Below the pieces are notes generated by a model. That model had not been told where the DNA came from. It searched no databases and saw only the letters and a list, made by a program, of their open reading frames with translations. Of a stretch of DNA of 64,000 bases, positions 32,481 through 43,391 are shown one piece after another. The position numbers were made by a program, and so were the translations under genes. The first letter of the stretch is position 1. Each line of letters opens with the position of its first letter. Source of the DNA: Prorocentrum cordatum (Eukaryota; Sar; Dinophyceae; Prorocentrales; Prorocentraceae); the NCBI GenBank assembly GCA_963575745.1, contig CAUYUJ010015849.1:522328-586327 (forward strand). Direction: 5' to 3'.

Positions 32481-33010
32481 GAGCCTGTGGGGGCCTCACA
32501 AAAGTTGTTTCAGGTTTTCTTAAGGTCAGCTGGAGGTTTCCTGGGCGTATTCTGGGGGCTCTGGGGGCTTCCTCAGGCCACCCTGCCTCCAACCGCGGTT
32601 TCCCTGAACGACCGGGTCACGATCTGGAATGCTTCGGAGGGTGTCTTGGGGCCATCTTGGGCCGCCATGGGGCTCTCAGAGGGCCATATTGGACCCGTGC
32701 TGTGCCGTTTTAGGGCTCTCTTTGGACTGCCTGGAAGCTCTTTCGGATGGTTGTGGGGCGATTTGGGAGCCTCCCCGGCGGCTTCGGACGCCCAGAAAAC
32801 CGCCGTCTTGGAGCGTCGGGATGCCGAAAAGAGGAGGACCCCAAAATTCACCAACAACCAACAGAAAATCCATGATTGTTACCTCTTGGGGCTTTCTTGG
32901 GAGTGCTCTTGGAGGCCTCTTTGGGGCCATCCTGGATGCCTCTTGGGCCATCTTGAGGTCACGTCGGTCACTCTTGGAGCGCTCTTGTGCTGTCTTGGGG
33001 GTCTCTGAGA
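32481..33010 (-). repeat. AAGAGGCC mosaic repeat, copy 5 (reverse)
   Basis: Reverse GGCCTCTTGGG words, with a spacer module at about 32805-32890. In forward sense the module reads CCAAGAGGTAACAATCATGG and onward to GGCATCCCGACGCTCCAAG. Confidence 0.78.
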
Positions 33011-33193
33011 CGTCTCTGGCGACCCCCCTGATCGCCCGAGGTGTGCTGGGAAGGCTTGGCAAAACGCCCTGCGATGCCCGGGGGGCCGCTTCGAGGCCCG
33101 TGCGGAAGGTCTCGAAGCCCAACATCCCGGGAGTCTGTTTTTTTTGGGGGGGAGGGGGGGGGTCCCCCCGCACGGGCGTATACAAGTGTAGGA

Positions 33194-33226
<33 letters not shown>

Positions 33227-33660
33227 CATACATACATACATACATACATACATACATACATACATACATACATACATACACACATGCATACATATATGTA
33301 TATATATATACATATATATATATATATGTATATATATATGTGTATGTACATATTGCTATACACATGTACATGTTGCACCTCGTAACGCCCCATATATAGC
33401 TATATAAACATGTATACATAAATAAATACATATGCACATGCATATATGTATTGCATCACGCTTGCGATCCACCTAAGCTGACAACCTAGATAGCCTGCCG
33501 TCGATGCCACCACATACGTTGCTAGAAACACATGGTTTGGGGTTCGCGATGGCTAACGTATACATATACGTATACATTCTCAAATGTATGTGTGTGTCGA
33601 TATTCACACGGGCATGTATATGTATACACATGTTGCCAGCGCGGGCCACGAACCGTGTGT
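33011..33660. repeat. (TACA)n and (TA)n microsatellites
   Basis: 33195-33225 TA-rich, 33226-33282 (CATA)n, 33295-33345 TA/TG-rich; 33400-33650 is AT-rich with CATATG/TGTATA words. No gene seen. Confidence 0.85.
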
Positions 33661-33850
33661 TTAGAATACGTGTTGGCGCAATACACGTGATGAAACCCAC
33701 GTGGTGAGATCTACGCGGTGCAATACACGTGGTCCAATATGTGTGCTACGTTTTGCAACATATGTCGTGCAGGTTACTCGATGCAATATATGTTGAGCAA
33801 CTCACGTCGTGCAATACGCGCGTTGCAAGTTGCGTGGTGCAATTGACTTA
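33661..33850 (-). repeat. ATTGCACRACRT array, right arm (inverted)
   Basis: CACGTGGTGCAATA-type units are the reverse complement of the array at 31801-32134. The two arrays face each other across 1.5 kb containing AT microsatellites and a mosaic repeat. Confidence 0.75.
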
Positions 33851-33884
33851 ACGTCCTGGCGCATGGCCGCCCCACATGCTCGCG

Positions 33885-34215
33885 CAACTCGGTTTGCAAA
33901 ACCCGTGCGGCAGCGATGGCGATGGCTGCTTGGCGCTGGTTGGTGCATCGTTGCGGCCGCGCTATCGCGCGCAGGCTCGCGCGCAGACCGGCCAGCTAGC
34001 CTGGAGCGACCGACGCGGCCGCGGTGGCGGTGACCGCTGGAAACTTCCCACCGCGTTTCGCAGGCCGCGCTGGCGCGCGGGCACATCACGGCGAGTCGGG
34101 GATTCGGGCGGGCGCAGTATTATGGCGACATCGGCGACGCAAGCACAATGATGGTAGTAGCGATGCTAGCTACGATTATGACAATGACGACGGCAAGGGC
34201 AATGACGGCGCCGAT
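33885..34215 (+). repeat. ~330-bp dispersed repeat, copy 1
   Basis: Shares GCGCGCGGGCTCGCGCGC-type palindromic DNA, GGCCAGCTAG, GCGACCGACGCGGCCGCGGT, GCGCGCGGGCAC and the ATGATGGTAGTAGCG block with 43780-44095, in the same order and orientation. No ORF is conserved between the two copies. Confidence 0.75.
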
Positions 34216-34784
34216 GCTGATCACGCCGATGACGACGATGATGTCCTCGCGTCGGTGATGATTTGTCCCTACCTAGGCTCTGCCTGGAGGGTGCTTACTC
34301 TATTAGCTTCAAGGGGCCGGGCAGTGTTCCTCGCCCCGGGCGGTTCCCCCGGTCCCCGCCCCGCGGTTACCCCAGTTGCGCCCCCTTACCGTAGCTTTGC
34401 GTATCTCATCTTAGCTTAGCTAAGCTTAGCCTAGCTCAGCTTAGTTTCATCTTAACTTCGCGTAGATGTAGCTTAGCTTAGCTTAGCTTAGCTTAGCTTA
34501 GCATATCATAGCATAGCCCATTATAGCATAGCGTAGCGCAGCATAACATATCATATTATAGCATAGCAAAGCGCAGCATGGCACAACATAGAATAACATA
34601 GCGCAGAATAGCATAGCATACCATAGCCTGGCAAAACATATCGCAGCCTAGCGTAGCACAGCATAGCGCAGCATACCATAGCATAGCATAGCATAGCATA
34701 GCATAGCATAACCTAGTGCAGCATATCATAGCGAAGCATTGCATAGCATATCACAGCATAGCAGCGAAGCAAGGGCAAATCCAC
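34216..34784 (+). repeat. (TAGCT)n and (CATAG)n pentanucleotide repeats
   Basis: 34400-34500 is TTAGC/TTAGCTTAGC; 34500-34770 is AGCATAGCATAG with many variants. 34216-34400 is unassigned. Confidence 0.9.
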
Positions 34785-34875
34785 AACAGCAACAGCACCG
34801 CAAAACACAATCAACGCAAAGCAAAGCAAAGCAACAGCAAAAGCAAAACAAAGGGGAAGGCAAAGCAAAAACAAT
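34785..34875 (+). repeat. Left flanking direct repeat (CAACAGCA / GCAAAG)
   Basis: ACAGCAACAGCACC, CAACGCAAAGCAAAGCAAAG, CAAAAGCAAA, GGCAAAGCAAAA and CAATGTGC follow in the same order at 38112-38200. Both copies are preceded by TTAGC repeats. Confidence 0.75.
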
Positions 34876-34934
34876 GTGCGACAGATGCCGGGCTAGCCTC
34901 GATGGGTGGAACGGAGCCCCCGCAAGCAGCGCCT

Positions 34935-34956
34935 TCCGTAGCAATTTCGGCTCAAG
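34935..34956 (+). other. Degenerate spliced leader (20 of 22)
   Basis: TCCGTAGC-A-ATTT-C-GGCTCAAG: two substitutions (positions 9 and 14) relative to the leader. It is 34 nt upstream of, and in the same orientation as, the ATG of the gene that follows, exactly where a retroposed mRNA would carry it. Confidence 0.85.
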
Positions 34957-34989
34957 CCCGGAGGCCCTGCCACACAGCCGCTCACGCTC

Positions 34990-37560
34990 ATGTCCCGAGG
35001 ATGGCGGAGTGAGGCGTTCAGCGGTGCTGCGCAGCCCGCCTCGGCACCAGGTGGCGCTGCATAGCCCGCCCGGCCTGTCGTGGCCATCGACGCGGGCGAC
35101 GTCGCGTCCAACCGGAACGACGATCAGCGGGTCGAAGGCAGCGAGATGCACGCGGCTGTCGAGGAGGGCTTCTGGGCATTCGTTGCGCTCTTTGCGGCTG
35201 AGTTCGGCCTTCTGGACATGCATCTCATCAGTCGCACGACGCGGGGCACGCGGCGCCCGCGCCACGCCCGCTTGGGGAGGGTAGAGGCGCGGGCCGCCAG
35301 GCTGATCCGGAGCACAGGCTCGCTCGAGATGGGGGCGCCTGAGGCGAACATCCATTTGACGTCTGAGAAGAGCGGGCGGGATAGTCAGGGCGTTGCTTAT
35401 CGGGACTTGCAGCTGACCCACACGATCGACTACGATCTCGAGTGCTTGTTGCGCGTCTTGAACGACCGAGCCGGCAATTCGGGCCTGTCGATCAGGCGGA
35501 GCATGGGCCGCGTCATCCAGCACATGCGCCTCCGCCCTGCGCACAGCAGGCGGCGGCGTGATGAAGACTACGACTGGCTGGAGAGGAGCAACTCGTGGTT
35601 CGAGGTTGCCGAATATTTCCAGCTGGAGCCACTGGACATCTGGGGTGAGTTGGCGCAGCTCGGGCCGCCAGCGATGCCCCGCCCCGTGTCGCGCCGAGGC
35701 AGGCCTCTGACAACGGCGGAGGTGATCGATCTGTGTAAAGGCGGTGGTCGCCGCGAGCCTAGCCGCAGGCGCGGCCGCGCGCGCCATCGCCGCGGCGACG
35801 GCGACGACGATCACGCCGATGATCCTCGCCGAGTCGAGGCCAGGCGCCGCGGGGGCGGCGGCGCTGCACAGCCCGCATTCGCAGCAGGGCCACGCAGCGC
35901 AAGCGGGGATGTCTCGGTGGTGCTGCACAGCCCACCTTCCCGCACAGGGAAGCGCCCTTCGCGTGAACAGGATACGAAGCGCATCCGAGTTGTCTACCGA
36001 GGCGAAGTTCATACGCTCTGCGTCATCCAAGGATGTTGGGCCTGACAAAGACATCACATTGGAAGATCTCGAGGACGTCTTTAACTCCGGCAAAACCATG
36101 ATAGTGGACACCCTGACTGAGCCTCGCATCGATATCGCCTTAGCGGCAGATCTCTCCGATGGCAGGATCACCCAGATAACCTTGGCAGATATGGCGAGTG
36201 CTGCACTGACCGCTCCGGTCGCCTGCCACTTCTCGGCCAAGGATTGTTGTCAGACGCAGACGTTCAAATCGGCGATGGACGTTCTCCAAAGGCCTACGAC
36301 TTGGATCGCTATTCCCACGTGCTCTTCACACGGTTTGATGCAGAACTCCTGTCCAGCGTCGACGAGGCCAAACCTTGTGGCTCCGTTCTATCAGACCCGG
36401 GGCAAGGAGATGGATGACGTCATCTTCGCGTTGCCTGCTTCTCGGTTTGAAGAATTGCAAGCAGCAGTGAGCATCCCATCGCGTTCAAGGGGCAAGTTCG
36501 ACTACAACTCCCTGCATCGCCTCAACCTGCCAGGCACGGAACTCCTGACCAACAAGACGATCGACGCCAACACGACCAAGGAGTGGAATTCCTATTGCTC
36601 TTTAGAGGGGCGCAGCTCGAAGAAACCCCCGCCAGGTGGTGCTGCACAGCCCACCTTCTCTGCACTGCCTGCCAACACGACCGAGTTGACACGCCGCGGC
36701 GCTCGTCGCGCAGCGACACGCAGCCCGCCGCGCAGCGCTGCACAGCCTGCCGCCTCGTCCAACGCGGTACTCAGGCCCGCTACGCCCCGTATCAACGCCA
36801 TCTTCGGCAACGACGCCTCCGCCGAAGCAGCGTTGCAGGAGGTGCTCGAGAAGATCCGCAGAGAGTTCCTGTTCGGCATAGTGGCCGCGGCTCGGCCAGA
36901 CGTTTCTCGGATGGCTCGAGGTTCCGTGGTGGAGGCGGAGGTTCCTCGGCAGAAGCTGGAAGAGCTCTTACGAATCGTCGAGCAGCAGCGTGCGAATCAC
37001 CTGCGCCGCACGCCGGGCCTGCACTCCGACGAGGTCTTCACGAATGACGACATGCAAGAGATCCACAGCGAGTGGATGAACGACTATAGGTCGTGGATGA
37101 ACGCGGAAACGGTCCAGGAGTATGAGCGATTGCGCAACGGGAGGTGCCAAGGCGATACGCAGAAAGCGCACCAGCTCCGACGAAGCGCTTTCTCCTCCGA
37201 CGAAGCGCTTTCTCCGCGTACGTGTTCCAGATCATCGGCAACAAACATGTGTTGCTCTCCACCATCCAACACCCAATCTGCAGTGCTGCACAGCCTGCAG
37301 ACGCAATACGGCGGTTCCTGGACGCGTGCGAGCGTGCGAGTGAACGGGTGCCGGGCCCCCGCCGAGCCCCCGCTGGGCCCGCGCGGGCGCCGGACCCCCG
37401 CAGGACGAGGTCCAGGTCGAGGACGCCCCGCCGAGCCCCCGTCGAGGACGCCCCGTCGAGCTCGAAGGCCGAGGCAAAAGCAACAGCAAGAGCAAAAGCA
37501 ATGCAAAGCACGAGCTCAAAGCAACGGCAACAGCAGCGGCGAGGGGACACAACTCCCCAC
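34990..37560 (+). pseudogene. Retroposed gene of unknown function behind a relic spliced leader
   Basis: From ATG 34990 the frame reads MSRGWRSEAFSGAAQPASAP, meets TAG at 35061, and continues open to about 35940 (FWAFVALFAAEFGLLDMHL, DYDLECLLRVLNDRAG, DYDWLERSNSWFEVAEYF). It then moves to a second frame (DKDITLEDLEDVFNSGKTM, DVIFALPASRFEELQAAVS, FNSLH-like FDYNSLHRLNLPGTELL, ALQEVLEKIRREFLFG, RSWMNAETVQEYERLRN). A third frame from about 37190 gives AFSAYVFQIIGNKHVLLST and AIRRFLDACERASERV. The tail is basic and Gln/Lys/Ala-rich. No known domain. A short DNA motif (GGTGCTGCACAGCCC) is repeated through it. The leader and lack of obvious introns support a processed copy; the stop and shifts support decay. 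Confidence 0.5.
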
Positions 37561-37639
37561 TAACGCCCCGCCAGCGACGCTCTTTTCCCTTAACTTCCTC
37601 CCGCGGCCTGTTGAGACGCTAGCACCGACACTCAAACCC

Positions 37640-38035
37640 CACCAGCACTGCACTCGACGAACATCACACCCTCGACCAGCGCGTAGAGCCCGAGGTCACT
37701 ACAAAGCGTCCCACGTCCAGCACTAGAGGCCGAGGTCCCTACAAGACGCCCCACAACTTGCACGTAGTGGCCGAGGTCCCTACCAAGCGTCCAACGACAT
37801 GCACTAGTGGCCGAGGTCCCTACCAAGCGTCCCGCGACGAGCACGTAGAGGCCGAGGTCACTACAAAGCGTCCCACGACCAGCACTAGAGGCCGAGGTCC
37901 CTACAAGACGTCCCACGACTTGCACGTAGTGGCCGAGGTCCCTACCAAGCGTCCAACGACATGCACTAGTGGCCGAGGTCCCTAACAAGCGTCCCACGAC
38001 GAGCACGTAGAGGCCGAGGTCACTACAAAAGCAAA
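37640..38035 (+). repeat. ~40-bp tandem repeat with 162-bp higher-order period
   Basis: Units GGCCGAGGTCCCTACAAG... alternate in four variants (ending ACGAGCACGTAGA, ACCAGCACTAGA, ACTTGCACGTAGT, ACATGCACTAGT). The set of four repeats after 162 bp (37683 to 37845 and on). A minus-strand frame is open across it only because the period is a multiple of three. Confidence 0.9.
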
Positions 38036-38400
38036 TGCAACATCAAGCAAAAGCAAAGCAAAATCATCAAAAGGCTTAGCTTAGCTCAGCTCAGCTTAGC
38101 TTAACTAAGCTACAGCAACAGCACCAGCAAAGCAAAACACTAGCAACGCAAAGCAAAGCAAAAGCAAAAGCAAAGGAAAGGCAAAGCAAAAGCAATGTGC
38201 AATAATACGATCAGAGAGCCCACCCGGTGAGCGAATGCAAAAACATGCGTGTGTGTGTGCGAAGGCAAAGCACAAGCAAAACCAAGCACAAGCAACAACA
38301 AGCAACAACAAAGGCAACTACGACGATGAGGAGAAGGAGGAGGACGGCGTTTACCGTTACTACTAATGCTGTTTTCCTAGGGGCTCCAACTCCTAGGTAG
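38036..38400 (+). repeat. Right flanking direct repeat and unassigned DNA
   Basis: TTAGCTTAGCTCAGC at 38078-38110, then 38112-38200 matches the left flanking repeat at 34785-34875. 38201-38400 shows nothing recognised. Confidence 0.7.
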
Positions 38401-40110
38401 GGTCGCACTGGGGTAATTTTGGAAGGGCTTCGACATGCGCTCTCGGTCGACGCGCGCGAGTGGCCCGCCCGCATGGTATCATTTGAGAAGGATCGTGCCC
38501 CCCCCCCCGCACGCGCGCAAGGGCGTTCGAATGACTTCGACACGCCCGCGCGAGAGGCACGCTTGGTGGCACGTGATGGCAAAAAGGAAGCGTGCGTTTT
38601 CTGAAGAACTCGCAAGAACACGAGCGCACGCAATTTTTGGACTTATGTGGAAGAATTTGTTTCGCGCTTGCCGGGCAACACACGTTGACACGTTGGAGCC
38701 AGCCCCCCCCTCCACACTGAGCCTCCCCATGGACACCAGCCTCCCGAACCCGAAGGGCCCCTCCCCTTCCAAGAGGGGGGAGGTTTGAGCCGGGGGGGTA
38801 GCCTTCCCTGCCCAAAAGGGGAAGGCTCGAACCGGGAAGGGCCCCCCCCGGACCAAAGGGGGGGTCCGAACCAGAAGGGGGGGCAATCGTCGTCGTCGTC
38901 GTCGTAGTCGGCGGCGTCGTCGTCGTCGTCGTCGCCGTCGTCATCGTCGCCGTCGTCGTCGTGGTCGTCGTCGTTGTTGTCGTCGTCGCGGTCGTCGTCG
39001 TCGTCGTCGTCGTCACGGTCGTCGTGGTCGTGGTCGTCGTCGTCGTCGTGGTCGTCGTTGTCGTCGCCGTCGTCGTGGTCGTCGTCGTCGTCGTCCCTGT
39101 CGTCGTCGTCGTCGTAGTCGGTGTCGTCGTCGCCGTCGTCGTGGTCGTCGCCGCGGCCGTCGTCGTCGTCGACGTCGCCGTCGTCGCCGTCACCGTCGTC
39201 GTCGTCGCCGTCGCCGTCGTCGTCGTCGCCGTCGCCGTCGTCGTCGTCGTCGCTGCCCGACGGCGACGGCGTTGGCGCTGGCGCGCCGTCGTCGGTTGCA
39301 AAGGGGGGGGCTCCCTCGTTGTCGCTGCCGAAAGGGGCGGCCAGCCCTGGCGCCGTCGTTCGTTCGCCCCTCTCACTGTGGTGGGGGGGGCCTTCCGATT
39401 TCTAACCCCCACCCCATTGGGCAGGGCAGGGAAGGCCCCTCCCCACCATGGGCAGGGGTGGACCCCCCCCCCGGTTCGAGCCCCCCCCCCCTTTGCACTC
39501 AGTGGGGGGCCTCCCCTGGTTCAGGACCCCCCTTCCCGTTGGGCACTGGGGGCGCCCATCCCCCAATTTGAACCCTCAGGGGGAGGGGGGCCGGCTCGAA
39601 TCCCCGCCCCATTGACGGGTGGGGACTCCACCCCTGGTTCGGCGCACTCCACCTTGCATCTCAAGGACCCCCCTCCATTCGACCACCCCCGCCTTTCCCA
39701 GCATCCACATAACGCGCTCTTTCTTATATATTTTCGGAAGCCAGATGTTTTGAAAGGATTTCGGCATGCGGGCGCGGAGGCGCGCGCGCGTGCACTTCGC
39801 GGTCAAATTTGTTGCAAGAAATTCTTGCGACAGCACACGCGCACGGACGTTTGAATGACTTGGATATGTGCGCGCGGGGCACGATTGGCTGCATGTGATG
39901 AAAAGATTGAGAAACCGATGGTTTCCTCAGGGATTTGCAAGAACGCAAGCGCAAGTTGTTGTCAAACCTCTTTTTGCAAAGCCAATGCTATTCATATGTT
40001 TCCACGACACTCGGTGTCCCGACGGAGCCTGCGGTTTTTGAGAGACTTCGAGATGCGCGCGCGACGACGCGCGCGCATTTCGTCCCACCTTTGCAAGGAA
40101 TCGTGGCACA
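38401..40110. repeat. GC-rich repeat block around a (GTC)n tract
   Basis: 38410-38700 and 39750-40000, and a shorter piece at 40010-40100, are diverged copies of one unit (GACTTCGACATGCGC, GCGCGCG, GGCACG-TTGG, AAGAACGC-AGCGCA). 38883-39262 is (GTC)n/(GCC)n, ~380 bp. G/C-run repeats around GGTTCGAACC-like centres flank it on both sides, in one orientation at 38760-38880 and the other at 39400-39660. Long poly-Thr or poly-Val frames over the GTC tract are artefacts. 40111-40395 is unassigned. Confidence 0.75.
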
Positions 40111-40843
40111 CATCGCTGAAGATCAGGAATCAGGAAATGCGCGCGCATGGTGCCCTACGCAAAGCGCACGAAGGATGGAGGGTTGACGATACTGGCCTGG
40201 CTGGGAGCATAACAGCTCACACTTAGAAGGGACGATGAGGCATACCCATATGTAAAATGACCATCCCCAGGGGGTGCGGATAGGTCCGGCCTCGGGAAGG
40301 CGATTGACCCTAACTCCGTTCGAAGAAAGAATATTGACCCAGCCAGCCTGAAAATGATCAGCTCCACTGCTCGCGCAATCATCCCACCCACCAACATGGA
40401 GAGAGGTTGAAGTATCAAATGAAAAAGGTCCATGAGTGTTGCAATCAATTGCCAAAGAAATGCGGAAGGCAAATGGTGCGCTTCCTTTGGTTGTGGACGG
40501 GCGTATGGTGCCCATCCGAGAGGCCGATTGGTGCCTCATCCCAAGAAGAGGCCCATGACGGCCACGACTTGGGTGCGGGATGCCATTTGGTGGCCCCCCT
40601 GTGCCCACCCCGTCCCGCTCACAGGGTCTTCACATCCCCCGTATGGTGGTGGGATGGGTGAGCGGTCCGCCTCCCCCCGGGCCGCACGTACTGCCCGAGG
40701 TTCGTGGGGATTTGAATTGAAGGCAATGAAGTTTCCCGTTCCCCCCCTCTCCCTTCCCGTGGGGTGCACAATCCCGACGAAGCCCCCCAAAAAGGAACGG
40801 CCCAAAATCCAGAGCCACTCCCGAGCCCAAAGTTGTCCTTATT

Positions 40844-41256
40844 TCAGCATCTTAACTGCGTGACGCCTGGGTGTGGGCGAGGTGGTGGTTGCGGGAGATC
40901 ACGGCGCTGATGCTGCCTCGGCGTGAGGAGGAGCGGCAAGTGCGCTGCGGAGGACGATTTTGGTGTGGTTGCTGGACTCGCCGCCGACGGACAATCACGA
41001 GCAAGATGACCACGGATACCGCATTGCGGACACAACGGGCCTTCAGAACCCTATGGTGGCTCCTGGAGCGGCCGCTGGCCCTATGATGGGCAGGGGTCCG
41101 CTCCATGTCCCGAGCCCTATGGTGGCTCGTGCCCGTGTCCCGCGTCCGTGCCCTATGGTGGCTACGGCTTCTGCTACGACGTTCCCGTGGACCCTCATAA
41201 CGAACATCGTCACGAAGACCTCCCCTAGAACGTTGCTGTTCCCCGCCGCCTGCCAT
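40844..41256 (-). pseudogene. RS-rich zinc-knuckle ORF, tandem copy 1 (1-nt deletion)
   Basis: Start MAGGGEQQRSRGG at 41256, then an Arg/Ser/His-rich region with SRSRSHHRAR and HHRASGRSRSHHR. It ends in a canonical CCHC knuckle, CPQCGIRGHLARDC, followed by Ser/Pro/Gln-rich sequence. An intact version would be 137 residues. The layout recalls small SR-type or zinc-knuckle RNA-binding proteins; no RRM is visible in the unit. This copy lacks one base in the CTTCAGAACCC segment (near 41050), which throws the knuckle out of frame. Confidence 0.55.
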
Positions 41257-41916
41257 GGCAAGTACGCCGACCGAGAATCGGTTGCGCCCACCGGGACCTA
41301 CAGAGTGGTCACAAACTACCTGGAGGGAGCCTGAAAGGGCAGCAGAACGCAAAGAAGGCACCAAAACAACCCCTCCAGCCCTCCCCCCCAAGTTCCATGA
41401 ATTCAATGAGGTCAATGTGGGGGCACTGGACGGCCGGCAGGGGAATCAAGTCCCGTTCACGGCCCACACTGGAGAGAGGTTGAAGTATCAAATGAAAAAG
41501 GTCCATGAGTGTTGCAATCAATTGCCAAAGAAATGCGGAAGGCAAATGGTGCGCTTCCTTTGGTTGTGGACGGGCGTATGGTGCCCATCCGAGAGGCCGA
41601 TTGGTGACTCATCCCAAGAAGAGGCCCATGACGGCCACGACTTGGGTGCGGGATGCCATTTGGTGGCCCCCCTGTGCCCACCCCGTCCCGCTCACAGGGT
41701 CTTCACATCCCCCGTATGGTGGTGGGATGGGTGAGCGGTCCGCCTCCCCCCGGGCCGCACGTACTGCCCGAGGTTCGTGGGGATTTGAATTGAAGGCAAT
41801 GAAGTTTCCCGTTCCCCCCCTCTCCCTTCCCGTGGGGTGCACAATCCCGACGAAGCCCCCCAAAAAGGAACGGCCCAAAAACCAGAGCCACTCCCGAGCC
41901 CAAAGTTGTCCTTATT

Positions 41917-42317
41917 TCAGCATCTTAACTGCGTGACGCCTGGGTGTGGGCGAGGTGGTGGTTGCGGGAGATCACGGCGCTGATGCTGCCTCGGCGTGAG
42001 GAGGAGCGGCAAGTGCGCTGCGGAGGACGATTTTGGTGTGGTTGCTGGACTCGCCGCCGACGGACAATCACGAGCAAGATGACCACGGATACCGCATTGC
42101 GGACACAACGGGCCTTCAGGAACCCTATGGTGGCTCCTGGAGCGGCCGCTGGCCCTATGATGGGCAGGGGTCCGCTCCATGTCCCGAGCCCTATGGTGGC
42201 TCGTGCCCGTGTCCCGCGTCCGTGCCCTATGGTGGCTACGGCTTCTGCTACGACGTTCCCGTGGACCCTCATAACGAACATCGTCACGAAGAACTGCTGC
42301 TCCCCGCCGCCTGCCAT
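41917..42317 (-). pseudogene. RS-rich zinc-knuckle ORF, tandem copy 2 (13-nt deletion)
   Basis: Same ORF as the other copies with the knuckle intact and in frame with the His/Arg/Ser region. A 13-nt deletion near 42290 disconnects the N-terminal MAGGGEQQ. An internal Met (MERTPAHHRASGRSRS, 42180) could still give an 87-residue protein containing the knuckle. Confidence 0.55.
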
Positions 42318-42977
42318 GGCAAGTACGCCGACCGAGAATCGGTTGCGCCCGCCGGGACCTACAGAGTGGTCACAAACTACCTGGAGGGAGCCTGAAAGGG
42401 CAGCAGAACGCAAAGAAGGCACCAAAACAACCCCTCCAGCCCTCCCCCCCAAGTTCCATGAATTCAATGAGGTCAATGTGGGGGCACTGGACGGCCGGCA
42501 GGGGAATCAAGTCCCGTTCACGGCCCACACTGGAGAGAGGTTGAAGTATCAAATGAAAAAGGTCCATGAGTGTTGCAATCAATTGCCAAAGAAATGCGGA
42601 AGGCAAATGGTGCGCTTCCTTTGGTTGTGGACGGGCGTATGGTGCCCATCCGAGAGGCCGATTGGTGCCTCATCCCAAGAAGAGGCCCATGACGGCCACG
42701 ACTTGGGTGCGGGATGCCATTTGGTGGCCCCCCTGTGCCCACCCCGTCCCGCTCACAGGGTCTTCACATCCCCCGTATGGTGGTGGGATGGGTGAGCGGT
42801 CCGCCTCCCCCCGGGCCGCACGTACTGCCCGAGGTTCGTGGGGATTTGAATTGAAGGCAATGAAGTTTCCCGTTCCCCCCCTCTCCCTTCCCGTGGGGTG
42901 CACAATCCCGACGAAGCCCCCCAAAAAGGAACGGCCCAAAATCCAGAGCCACTCCCGAGCCCAAAGTTGTCCTTATT

Positions 42978-43391
42978 TCAGCATCTTAACTGCGTGACGC
43001 CTGGGTGTGGGCGAGGTGGTGGTTGCGGGAGATCACGGCGCTGATGCTGCCTCGGCGTGAGGAGGAGCGGCAAGTGCGCTGCGGAGGACGATTTTGGTGT
43101 GGTTGCTGGACTCGCCGCCGACGGACAATCACGAGCAAGATGACCACGGATACCGCATTGCGGACACAACGGGCCTTCAGAAACCCTATGGTGGCTGCTG
43201 GAGCGGCCGCTGGCCCTATGATGGGCAGGGGTCCGCTCCATGTCCCGAGCCCTATGGTGGCTCGTGCCCGTGTCCCGCGTCCGTGCCCTATGGTGTCAAC
43301 GGCTTCTGCTACGACGTTCCCGTGGACCTTCATAACGAACATCGTCACGAAAACCTCCCCTAGAACGTTGCTGTTCCCCGCCGCCTGCCAT
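42978..43391 (-). pseudogene. RS-rich zinc-knuckle ORF, tandem copy 3 (nonsense)
   Basis: Full length in frame (414 nt including stop) but a GGCTAC to TCAAC-type change near 43295 makes TGA within the SRSR segment. An internal Met at 43241 leaves an 87-residue frame with the knuckle, as in copy 2. Some Arg codons in the His/Ser region differ (RSSSHHRVSEG), consistent with relaxed selection. Confidence 0.55.

Noticed and set aside
34726-36240. 504-codon minus-strand ORF
   Set aside because: It is antisense to the gene marked by the relic spliced leader and its sequence is Ala/Arg/Cys-rich with a pentanucleotide-repeat tail.
37640-38035. Regular short repeats that might be taken for a CRISPR array
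   Set aside because: No unique spacers; the variants recur in fixed order as a higher-order tandem repeat, and the genome is eukaryotic.
38393-39412. 339-codon minus-strand ORF rich in Thr, and 297-codon plus ORF rich in Val
   Set aside because: Both are translations of the (GTC)n tract.
41944-42795. 283-codon plus-strand ORF in the tandem array
   Set aside because: Open in only one of three near-identical copies because of a 13-nt deletion, and antisense to a canonical CCHC knuckle.
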